Assembly (NCBI RefSeq): GCF_003610785.1 | Contig: NZ_RAQQ01000007.1 | Coordinates: 237,541-301,540 of the forward strand | Source of the DNA: Micromonospora globbae | GTDB lineage: Bacteria; Actinomycetota; Actinomycetes; Mycobacteriales; Micromonosporaceae | Direction of reading: 5' to 3' | DNA length: 64,000 bases | Shown here: positions 37,579 to 43,841 of the stretch, in pieces | How the letters are laid out: every line of letters starts with the position of its first letter | Position numbering within the stretch: the stretch's first letter is position 1 | Made by a program: the position numbers and the translations under genes | Notes under the pieces: model-generated | Seen by the model: the letters and a program-made list of their open reading frames with translations, nothing else | Told to the model about the DNA's origin: nothing | Databases searched by the model: none

Positions 37579-37932
37579 CTAGTTCAGGCCACGGAAGCTG
37601 GCCGCCGGGGACACCGGGACCTCCGCCGGAAGCCCGAGCAACTCGCCGACCGCGGTGATCCGCAGCACCCGCGCCACCACCGGCCGTGGGTCGACCACCC
37701 GGAGCGGGACCCCCTCGCGTCGCGCCCGCAGAGCGGCGTCGACCAGGGCGCGCACCCCGGAGGAGTCGAGGAAGGCGACACCGGCCAGGTCGACGACGAC
37801 GGCGCGGAGCCCGGGCCGGTCGAGCGCGGTGGCGAGGGCCTTCTCCAGCACGTCCACGGTGGCCATGTCGATCTCGCCGACGGGGCGCAGGACCACCTCT
37901 CCCACACCCTCGTCGTGCACCTGCACGTCCAT
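37579..37932 (-). CDS. STAS-domain anti-sigma factor antagonist
   Basis: The 117-aa protein is a single STAS domain: EVVLRPVGEIDMATVDVLEKAL, AVVVDLAGVAFLDSSGVRALV with the phosphorylatable serine of the SSG motif, and VDPRPVVARVLRITAVGELL. It would bind an anti-sigma kinase in its unphosphorylated state and free a sigma factor. The neighbouring PP2C phosphatase, 22 bp away and convergent, is a plausible activator. No matching anti-sigma kinase or sigma gene is in the window. Confidence 0.92.
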   Translation of the reverse strand: MDVQVHDEGVGEVVLRPVGEIDMATVDVLEKALATALDRPGLRAVVVDLAGVAFLDSSGVRALVDAALRARREGVPLRVVDPRPVVARVLRITAVGELLGLPAEVPVSPAASFRGLN

Positions 37933-38145
37933 CGCCCCGCCCCACCATCGTCTCGTTCACCGGCGGATGGCCGACGCAGTCGACCATACCCCTGGGCGGC
38001 CGTCGCGTCGTCCCGAGCGCGTCCGCGCCCTCCGGCGCGGCGCCCGGGGCGCCGCACGCTGCGTCACCCGCCGTACGGGGCGGACGGGAAGGCGTCGTCG
38101 CAGGTCAAGTCCAGTATTCGACACGCCGCCGGGGTGGATGGCGTC

Positions 38146-38174
38146 TTGCCCGGAGCCGATCGGATACGTAGCGT
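38146..38174 (+). promoter_or_regulatory. Promoter-like boxes TTGCCC-N17-TAGCGT
   Basis: A -35-like TTGCCC and a TANNNT-type -10 TAGCGT are 17 bases apart on the plus strand in a gene-free region. No plus-strand coding sequence follows for 1.1 kb, so if active it would make a noncoding or antisense RNA. Confidence 0.35.
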
Positions 38175-38239
38175 GATCACAGGGAGAGGCGCGGGCATCC
38201 GCCCGGTCCGCCGCTCACACGGGGACCTGGGGGGAAGGC

Positions 38240-38277
38240 TGCGGACCGTGGATCCGGCCCGGGATCCACGGTCCGCA
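38240..38277. terminator. 16-bp perfect stem-loop behind the GNAT gene
   Basis: TGCGGACCGTGGATCC (38240-38255) pairs with GGATCCACGGTCCGCA (38262-38277) around GGCCCG. It starts 24 bases past the GNAT stop on the minus strand. Confidence 0.75.
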
Positions 38278-38301
38278 CCCTGTGCGCCCGACCGGCCGGG
38301 G

Positions 38302-38967
38302 TCAGGGCGGGTAGACGCCGAAGGAACGCCAGCCCCGGTCCGGGAAGCCCGCGGCCTCGGCGACCCGGGCCGACGCGAGGTTGTCCCGGTTGTGCAGGTA
38401 CGTCGGCACGGCGCCCTCGTCGAGCACCCGCCGGGCCGCCTGGGCGACCAACCGGCGCGCCAGGCCGCGACCCCGCGCCGCCGGCACCGTCCCGACCGCC
38501 AGCTCGTGCCCGTACGCGTCGTGCCGCTTGACACCCACCCCCGCCAGGTAGCGGCCGTCCGGCCCGCGGACGACCAGCACCTCCCGGTCGAAGAGCCGCA
38601 GCCACGACGGCAGCCCGCGCGTGCCGGGCGGGATCCACTCGCCGACGTCCGGCAGCGGGGCCGGGGCGAGGGTCCAGCGGAAGACGCTGTCGTGCGTGGG
38701 CCACGCGGGCAGGCCGACGGCGGCCGGCAACGCCGGGATCAGGCGGTCCACCGGCAGGTCGGCGGCGAGCGCCCGGACCGCCGCCACCCGGTCGGGCGGT
38801 ACGGAGAGCACCGTGCTGCGCCCCGTGCCGACGGCCAGCGCGGGCCGGCGGCGGCCGTCCCAGGCGGGGTGGACACGGCGGTGGGAGCCGACCACGTGCA
38901 GCCCCGGGCCCGCCGGCCACTGTCCCAGCCAGATGGCGAGGTGCAACCGGAGCCGCCGATCGAACAA
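38302..38967 (-). CDS. GNAT family N-acetyltransferase
   Basis: The protein is about 221 aa. The C-terminal half is a GNAT domain with VLVVRGPDGRYLAGVGVK, the acetyl-CoA loop AVGTVPAARGRGLARRLV and YLHNRDNLASARVAEAAGF. The N-terminal 90 residues are not recognisable. Start choice: the frame begins at GTG 38974-38976, but GGAGG overlaps that codon; the TTG at 38965-38967 has GGAGG eight bases upstream and is preferred. Substrate unknown. Monocistronic, ending in the strong hairpin at 38240-38277. Confidence 0.8.
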   Translation of the reverse strand: MFDRRLRLHLAIWLGQWPAGPGLHVVGSHRRVHPAWDGRRRPALAVGTGRSTVLSVPPDRVAAVRALAADLPVDRLIPALPAAVGLPAWPTHDSVFRWTLAPAPLPDVGEWIPPGTRGLPSWLRLFDREVLVVRGPDGRYLAGVGVKRHDAYGHELAVGTVPAARGRGLARRLVAQAARRVLDEGAVPTYLHNRDNLASARVAEAAGFPDRGWRSFGVYPP

Positions 38968-39279
38968 CGCCGCCACCTCCCGTGTTCCGTCGACCGGGCC
39001 CGCACGCGGTCCGGACCGACCGCCCGGGGGTCCGTTCCCGTCCGGTGCCGCACCGGCGGGTCGCCGATCACCGTACGCCGGGCGGAGCGTTCGGGACGGG
39101 CGGATCCGGTGGGAGACGGTGACCGGCCCGCGGAGGTTACCGGCGGGGCGGGGCCGGGTAGCGGGAGGGGACGTGCGGGGAACGGAACGGATTCCTTACC
39201 GGGAAAGGGAACCGGCCACCACCGCCCCACGTCACATCTATTTTCATACATGTACACCTTTCTTTGGGACGGTATCGTC
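38968..39279. other. Intergenic stretch, probable promoter of the small gene at 39280
   Basis: The first 260 bases are GC-rich without a coding frame that looks real. The last 45 bases (about 39235-39270, with TATTTTCATACATGTACACC) are markedly A+T-rich for this genome and are the likely promoter of the following small gene. No exact -35/-10 pair could be fixed. Confidence 0.5.
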
Positions 39280-39480
39280 ATGCCGAAGCAGCCGAATGAC
39301 CGGTACCAGCAGGACACCGAGCGACTCTGGCGCGCGGCGGAGACCGCGGGCCGGTTCCCGGCCCAGCCGCCCTACCGCGGCGCGCGGGCGGCCGGCGGCA
39401 CGGGCGGGACGCTGGGCTGGGCGGAGCTGAACAAGCTGCCCGCGGGGGTGTCCACCCGGCACGGCCTCAACAGCCGGTGA
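39280..39480 (+). CDS. Small basic hypothetical protein
   Basis: The 66-aa product begins MPKQPNDRYQQDTERLWRAA and ends STRHGLNSR. It is hydrophilic and basic, with a Gly/Ala-rich middle (RGARAAGGTGGTLGW), no signal peptide and no cysteines. I do not recognise the family. Support for it being a gene: an A+T-rich promoter-like stretch just upstream, GGGACGG before the ATG, and actinomycete codon use throughout. An ATG ten codons upstream is possible but lacks a ribosome site. Confidence 0.6.
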   Translation: MPKQPNDRYQQDTERLWRAAETAGRFPAQPPYRGARAAGGTGGTLGWAELNKLPAGVSTRHGLNSR

Positions 39481-39586
39481 CGCGGCCGGCGACACACCCG
39501 GGTCCGTCCACCGCCGGGTGTTCGCACACCTGTCGGGTAACGTCGTCTGGTCCCGAATCCGGCCGACGACAGGAGTAGCTCCGCGC

Positions 39587-40105
39587 ATGGGCAAGAAGAC
39601 GATCCGCGTCTCCGACTTCAGCGGCACCGTGCTGCAGGACGACGACGAGGTGGTGCGCGTCGTGGTGCTGGAGCATCCGGATCTGGTCGCCGGGCCCGTG
39701 CAGTTGGAGGCCACCCCGCTCGAGGTGGAGAGCATCGACGACGCCGCCCTGGACGTGGCGGTCGTGGAGATCCACGACCGGCACGGTGGTGGCGAGCCGC
39801 GCCGGGTGGTGCTCACCGCGAGCGAGTTCGACGCCATGGCGACGGACGTGCCGATGGCGCAGCTGCTCAAGACCGCCGAGCGGGTGCGCCCGCCCCGGGC
39901 GCGCAAGGGCGCGGAGCGGCTCGACTACGGCACGATTGAGCACGCCGGGAAGCCGCACCGGGGCCGGGTGACCGAGGAGGAGGCCCGGTTGGTGCGGGAG
40001 CGGCTCGACGAGGTCAACAAGCGCCTCGCCGACGCCGGGATCCGCCAGATCGACCCGGCCAACCCGGAGCACGCCGCCCGGTACGGCTTCCCCGCCACGT
40101 CCTGA
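39587..40105 (+). CDS. Hypothetical protein
   Basis: The 172-aa protein begins MGKKTIRVSDFSGTVLQDDD. The first 75 residues are acidic beta-rich sequence (VVRVVVLEHPDLVAGPVQLEATPLEV); the rest is helical and basic, with RPPRARKGAERLDYGT and RVTEEEARLVRERLDEVNKRLADAGIR, ending ARYGFPATS. No catalytic motif is visible. The charge split suggests a nucleic-acid or protein binding adaptor, but this is inference. AGGAG lies 11 bases before the ATG. It converges with the Clp_N/HTH gene, and the two stop codons sit in opposite arms of one small hairpin. Confidence 0.75.
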   Translation: MGKKTIRVSDFSGTVLQDDDEVVRVVVLEHPDLVAGPVQLEATPLEVESIDDAALDVAVVEIHDRHGGGEPRRVVLTASEFDAMATDVPMAQLLKTAERVRPPRARKGAERLDYGTIEHAGKPHRGRVTEEEARLVRERLDEVNKRLADAGIRQIDPANPEHAARYGFPATS

Positions 40106-40120
40106 CCGTCCGCTCAGGAC
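40099..40120. terminator. Small hairpin containing both convergent stop codons
   Basis: GTCCTGA (40099-40105) and TCAGGAC (40114-40120) pair exactly around an 8-base loop. The TGA of the plus-strand gene and the TGA of the minus-strand gene each lie in one arm. Confidence 0.45.
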
Positions 40121-40839
40121 CGCTTCCGGACGACGGCGTCGAGCGCCGCGAGGAGGTCCGCCTCGACAGCGGCCTTGTCGAGACCGAGGTCGGCCAGCAC
40201 GCCGCCGCCGTTCTCGAGTTCGAGCAGGGCGAGCAGGATGTGCTCGGTGCCGATGTAGTTGTGGCCCAGCCGCAGCGCCTCGCGGAAGGTCAGCTCCATC
40301 GCCTTCCTGCTCTGCGCGTCGTACGGGATGAGTTCGGGCGGCTCGGTCGGTGACGGCGCCGGCAGCGCGGCGGTCGCCGCCTCGCGGAGCCGTTCGAACG
40401 TGACGCCCCGCGCCGCGATCGCCTTCGCCGCGAGCGCCTCCGGCTCGCTGAGCAGCCCCAGCACGATGTGCTCCGGGCGGATCTCGGCGTGCCCGGTGGC
40501 GCGCGCCTCGCTCTGCGAGGCCACCATGACGTTGCGGGCGCGGGTGGTGAAGCGGTTGAAGCCCTGCTGCGGGTCCAGCGGCGTGTCCTTGGGAACGAAG
40601 CGCTTCTGCGCCGCCTGCTTGGTGACGCCCATGCTCCTGCCGATGTCCGTCCAGGAGGCGCCGGCCCGCCGGGCCTGGTCGACGAAGTGCCCGATCAGGT
40701 GGTCGGCCACCTCGCCGAGGTGGTCGGCCACCAGGACCGCGTCGGAGAGCTGGTCGAGCGGTTCGCTGTGCGCCTTCTTGATCGCCTGGATGAGGTCGTC
40801 GAGGCGTACCGGGTTGTCGATGGGAAGAGGATCGGTCAT
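40114..40839 (-). CDS. Clp N-domain/helix-turn-helix regulator
   Basis: The 241-aa protein joins an N-terminal helix-turn-helix (ARRAGASWTDIGRSMGVTKQAAQKRF, about residues 55-80) to two Clp_N repeats (VMVASQSEARATGHAEIRPEHIVLGLL and KAMELTFREALRLGHNYIGTEHILLALLE). There is no ATPase domain, so it is not a chaperone; the Clp_N pair may sense misfolded protein or bind ClpC/ClpP partners while the HTH binds DNA. The ATG at 40837-40839 lacks a Shine-Dalgarno and follows a consensus promoter by 7 bases, so the mRNA is probably leaderless. Two palindromes over this promoter look like its own operator. Confidence 0.9.
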   Translation of the reverse strand: MTDPLPIDNPVRLDDLIQAIKKAHSEPLDQLSDAVLVADHLGEVADHLIGHFVDQARRAGASWTDIGRSMGVTKQAAQKRFVPKDTPLDPQQGFNRFTTRARNVMVASQSEARATGHAEIRPEHIVLGLLSEPEALAAKAIAARGVTFERLREAATAALPAPSPTEPPELIPYDAQSRKAMELTFREALRLGHNYIGTEHILLALLELENGGGVLADLGLDKAAVEADLLAALDAVVRKRS

Positions 40840-40842
40840 GCC

Positions 40843-40887
40843 GTCAACTCTAGGTTGACGATATCGGGCCGTCAACCGTCGGTTGAC
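40843..40887 (-). promoter_or_regulatory. Leaderless promoter overlapped by two GTCAAC-N5-GTTGAC palindromes
   Basis: On the minus strand TTGACG (complement of 40870-40875), a 17-base spacer and TAGAGT (complement of 40847-40852) form a near-consensus promoter whose start would fall at the ATG. Palindrome 1 (40843-40859) covers the -10 region; palindrome 2 (40871-40887) covers the -35. Both are GTCAAC-N5-GTTGAC exactly, with centres 28 bp apart. Confidence 0.85.
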
Positions 40888-41052
40888 GATTCCGGTCCGG
40901 AGGGCGCGGAGAGCTTCGAAGGCTAGGGAAACACCCGATTCCCGCAGGGCCCCGCGTCCGTAGCGTCGATGACGCCACCCTCGGCCGCCGTGCCGGGGCA
41001 CGCGCCCCGCGACCGCCGGTGGCGATCCGAGCAGGAGAACGGAGGCATACCC

Positions 41053-41568
41053 GTGCGCCGAATGATCGTCCCCGCGCTCGTCCTGGCCGCCCTCGTACTG
41101 GGCGGCTGCGACAGCACCGACACCACCGCCGACCCGGGCACCGACGTCGACGCCCCACTGGACGGCGGCGACCTCGCCGGCGGGGACGACGCTCCTCCCC
41201 CGCCCTGCCCGTTCACCGCCGAGCAGGTCGGCGACCTGGTCGGCCAGCCGATGGTCGACAAGGGCAGCTGCAGCTTCGGCGACGGCAACGGCGTCGCCCT
41301 GTTCACCATCACGACCGCGTCCCGCACCGCCGGCGAGATGACGTACGACTACAAGCGCCAGCAGGCCGAGCAGATCTACCAGAAGGTCACCGACATCGAC
41401 CAGGGCGGCAAGGGCTACATCGCCGCGAAGGACATCGAGGGCGAGCTGTACGTCATCGCCGACGCGGGCAGCTTCACGGTGACGTTGAGCAGCTTCCAGC
41501 GGCTCGGTGCGCCCGACGCGTACGAGCAGACGCTGCGGCGGGTGCTCGACGCCCTGCCCCTGACCTGA
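41053..41568 (+). CDS. Small lipoprotein, hypothetical
   Basis: The 171-aa protein begins with GTG, reading VRRMIVPALVLAALVLGGCDS: a type II signal peptide with lipobox LGGC, so the mature protein is anchored outside the membrane at Cys 18 or so. An Asp/Gly/Pro-rich spacer follows, then a small beta-rich domain (PCPFTAEQVGDLVGQPM, SCSFGDGNGVALFTI, ELYVIADAGSFTVTL) with two Cys likely forming a disulfide. This DUF3558-like layout is common in actinomycete lipoproteins. GGAGG is eight bases ahead of the GTG. Function unknown. Confidence 0.82.
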   Translation: MRRMIVPALVLAALVLGGCDSTDTTADPGTDVDAPLDGGDLAGGDDAPPPPCPFTAEQVGDLVGQPMVDKGSCSFGDGNGVALFTITTASRTAGEMTYDYKRQQAEQIYQKVTDIDQGGKGYIAAKDIEGELYVIADAGSFTVTLSSFQRLGAPDAYEQTLRRVLDALPLT

Positions 41569-41605
41569 GCCACCCGTCCGGCTCGGCGCCGTCCCCGACG
41601 CCCGA

Positions 41606-42310
41606 TCAGCCGAGGACGGCACGCGCGACGGCGCCCGGCTCCGGGCCCGCCGCCACGACCACCCGGCCCTGCGGGCTCCAGATCCGGGACCGCCCGGCGG
41701 TGCGGGCGTACCCGCCGCCGGTCGCGCCCGCGAAGCTCGCGATCCCCACCCAGACCCCGTGGTCGGCGGCGATCCGCCGGGCCCGCTCGTCCTGGACACC
41801 GGCCTCCTCGGGCCGGTCCACGGCGCCGGCGACGTACGCGTCGGTGCCGAGGGCGGCGGTGTCGGCCGCATGCCGTGGCACGCCCGTGTCCTTGCAGACG
41901 GCCAGGCCGAGCCGCCATCCGTCGACCTCGACCACGGCCGGCTCCGGGCCGGGGGCGAAATGCGCGGGCTCGGCGCCGCCCAGCCACATCTTGCGGTACG
42001 CGACCCGGGCGGTGGCGCCGTCGACGGCGAGCATCCCGATGTGCCGCCGGTCCCCCGCCCCGGCGACCGGGGCCCCCACCAGGGCCAGGGCGCCCGTGTC
42101 GGCGCAGGCCGCCACGACGGGGGCGAGCCGCTCGTCGTCGGTCGCCACCACCGGGGCGTCGAGTTCGTACCCGGTCAGCGACAGCTCCGGGAAGACCACC
42201 ACCCGCGCGTCCGCGGCACGGATCGCCGCGGCGTGGGCGCGCGCGTTGGCGACCACGTCGTACGGCACACAGGGCGGCTGGGCGACGGCGACCGGCAGCG
42301 GTTGCGGCAT
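41606..42310 (-). CDS. Carbon-nitrogen hydrolase (nitrilase superfamily)
   Basis: The 234-aa protein has the catalytic Glu-Lys-Cys triad in order: VVVFPELSLTGYEL, RVAYRKMWLGGAEPAHF and LGLAVCKDTGVPRHA. It is slightly shorter than typical amidases (about 260 aa), ending soon after RSRIWSPQGRVV. Members hydrolyse small amides or nitriles; the substrate is not predictable here. Its stop lies 38 bp from the convergent lipoprotein gene. ATG at 42308-42310. Confidence 0.88.
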   Translation of the reverse strand: MPQPLPVAVAQPPCVPYDVVANARAHAAAIRAADARVVVFPELSLTGYELDAPVVATDDERLAPVVAACADTGALALVGAPVAGAGDRRHIGMLAVDGATARVAYRKMWLGGAEPAHFAPGPEPAVVEVDGWRLGLAVCKDTGVPRHAADTAALGTDAYVAGAVDRPEEAGVQDERARRIAADHGVWVGIASFAGATGGGYARTAGRSRIWSPQGRVVVAAGPEPGAVARAVLG

Positions 42311-42352
42311 GGCGCGAGGCTAGCCGTCCGCCCCGCCGGTGGGCACCCCCGG

Positions 42353-42742
42353 TCAGGGCCCGTGCGGCACCGGCTCGGCGAGCGCCTGGATCTCCGTGGG
42401 GAGCTGCGCCAGCGCCTCGCGGAACTCCCGGTGCCCGACCACCCGGTGCAGCGTCTGCAGGACGGCTCCGGCGCCCTGCTCGGCCAGGCGCGGCCCGACC
42501 TGGGCGCGCTCGGCGACCCGCCGCAGGAACTCGTCGTACCCGAAGACCTCCGGCTCCTCCGGCGCGGTGAGGGCCAGCGACGGGCGGAGCTCGTGCGCCA
42601 CGTGGTCGGCCAGCGCCGCGGCCTCGCCGCCGCTGATCCGCTCGGCGAGCGTCCGCAGCGTGGCCTCGGTCAAGGCCCGCGCGGTCTCCTCCGGGACGCC
42701 CGCGCGGTCCGCCACCTTGTCGAAGAAACTCAACTCGGCCAT
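42353..42742 (-). CDS. DUF2267 family protein
   Basis: The 129-aa protein is a helical repeat: FFDKVADRAGVPEETARALTEATLRTLAERISGGEAAALADHV, then FGYDEFLRRVAERAQV and AVLQTLHRVVGHREFREALAQLP. Two copies of an (about) 60-residue helical unit are visible, as in DUF2267. Function unknown. The ATG at 42740-42742 is preceded by GGAAGGACGGGCC; the frame upstream of it is open but unlike the family. Lies between the nitrilase and the WYL-regulator genes on the same strand. Confidence 0.85.
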   Translation of the reverse strand: MAELSFFDKVADRAGVPEETARALTEATLRTLAERISGGEAAALADHVAHELRPSLALTAPEEPEVFGYDEFLRRVAERAQVGPRLAEQGAGAVLQTLHRVVGHREFREALAQLPTEIQALAEPVPHGP

Positions 42743-42829
42743 GGCCCGTCCTTCCGCTTCCGGAGAAGCGTGGCTACCCGCGGTGACCGGCGGCAAACGG
42801 ACGGGCCCGCCGGCCGTTGCCGGCGACCG

Positions 42830-43780
42830 CTACTGCCGCACCAGCCGGGCGCCGAACCGCCGGCACGCCTCCCGGAAGGCGGCGGGTTCGTGGACGGTGA
42901 AGTCGGCGTCGAGGACGGCGAGGTTCAGCAGCAGCCACTGCCAGGTGTCGAGCACGAGGACGGCCCGCGTCCGGTCCGGCGCGACGGGGGTGAGCTCGAC
43001 GTCCTGGTAGATGAAGGCGTCCGCCACGGCGGCCGTCGGCGCGTCGATCGTCAGCACGACCCGTTGTCCGTGCCGGTGCAGGCCCTGGCGGAGGTAGTCG
43101 ACGCCCGTGTCGGCGGGCAGGGGCCGGGGCGTGAAGGTCGCGCCGCCGGCCCGGAGGTCGGTGATGCGGTCCAGCCGGAAGACACGCCAGTCGTCCCGGT
43201 CGACGTCCCAGCCGAGCAGGTACCAGCGCAGGCGCTCGTGGATCTGACGGTGGGGCTCGACCCGGCGTACGCTCGCGCGCCCCGTCGCGTCGGCGTAGCC
43301 GAACGTCACGGTGCGCCGGTGGTGGATCGCGTCGGCGAGTGTGCTCAGCGTCTCGGCGCGGGTGCTGGGGGCGGGCGCCGGCCCGGTCTCCAGGCTGGCG
43401 CGGAGGGCCGCCGCGCGGGGGCGCAGGCGCCGGGGCAGGTACTGGTCGACCTTGCCGTAGGCACGGGTGGCCGCGTCGTCGAGGCTCCCCTCGCTGGCGC
43501 TGCCGGTGGACGCGAGGGTGGCCAGCCCCAGGAGGGTGGCGATGGCCTCGTCGTCCTCGAGCAGCAGCGGGGGCATGGCGGTTCCGGACGAGAGCCGGTA
43601 GTAGCCGCCCGGCCCGGGCTGGGTCCGCACGGGGTACCCGTACCCGCGGAGCCGGTCGACGTCGCGCCGGAGCGTACGCGGGCTCACGTCGAGGCGGGCC
43701 GCCAGTTCGTCGCCGGTGAACGCCCTGCCCGTCTGCAACACCGCCAGCAGGGCGAGGACCCGTTGGGTGACGTCGGCCAT
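42830..43780 (-). CDS. YafY-type WYL-domain transcriptional regulator
   Basis: The 316-aa protein has an N-terminal winged HTH (RVLALLAVLQTGRAFTGDELAARLDVSPRTLRRDVDRLRGYGYPV) and the WYL sensor region (IHHRRTVTFGYADATGRASVRRVEPHRQIHERLRWYLLGWDVDRDDWRVFRLDRI), followed by a C-terminal dimer-like part. It is divergent from the UvrA-like gene with 61 bp between starts and likely regulates it. Start set at MADVTQRV (43780); the MGF start three codons upstream has its GGAG too close. WYL regulators often respond to DNA damage products or nucleotides. Confidence 0.9.
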   Translation of the reverse strand: MADVTQRVLALLAVLQTGRAFTGDELAARLDVSPRTLRRDVDRLRGYGYPVRTQPGPGGYYRLSSGTAMPPLLLEDDEAIATLLGLATLASTGSASEGSLDDAATRAYGKVDQYLPRRLRPRAAALRASLETGPAPAPSTRAETLSTLADAIHHRRTVTFGYADATGRASVRRVEPHRQIHERLRWYLLGWDVDRDDWRVFRLDRITDLRAGGATFTPRPLPADTGVDYLRQGLHRHGQRVVLTIDAPTAAVADAFIYQDVELTPVAPDRTRAVLVLDTWQWLLLNLAVLDADFTVHEPAAFREACRRFGARLVRQ

Positions 43781-43841
43781 GAACCCCATTCTCCGCGAAA
43801 CGCGGCCAGGTTCCGGCCACATCTGGTCGTAGCGTCGGGCC

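Larger units (their letters stand above)
37933..38301. other. Intergenic stretch with a candidate small-RNA unit
   Basis: These 369 bases lie between the STAS gene start and the end of a GNAT gene. There is no credible coding frame. The left part must hold the STAS promoter. On the plus strand, TTGCCC (38146-38151), a 17-base spacer and TAGCGT (38169-38174) form a plausible promoter, and about 100 bases later a strong hairpin (38240-38277) could end a short transcript. The hairpin also serves the GNAT gene on the minus strand. Confidence 0.45.

Noticed and set aside
38180..38277. c-di-AMP riboswitch or 6C-type RNA
   Set aside because: The conserved riboswitch core and the C-rich loops could not be found, and no plus-strand gene follows for control.
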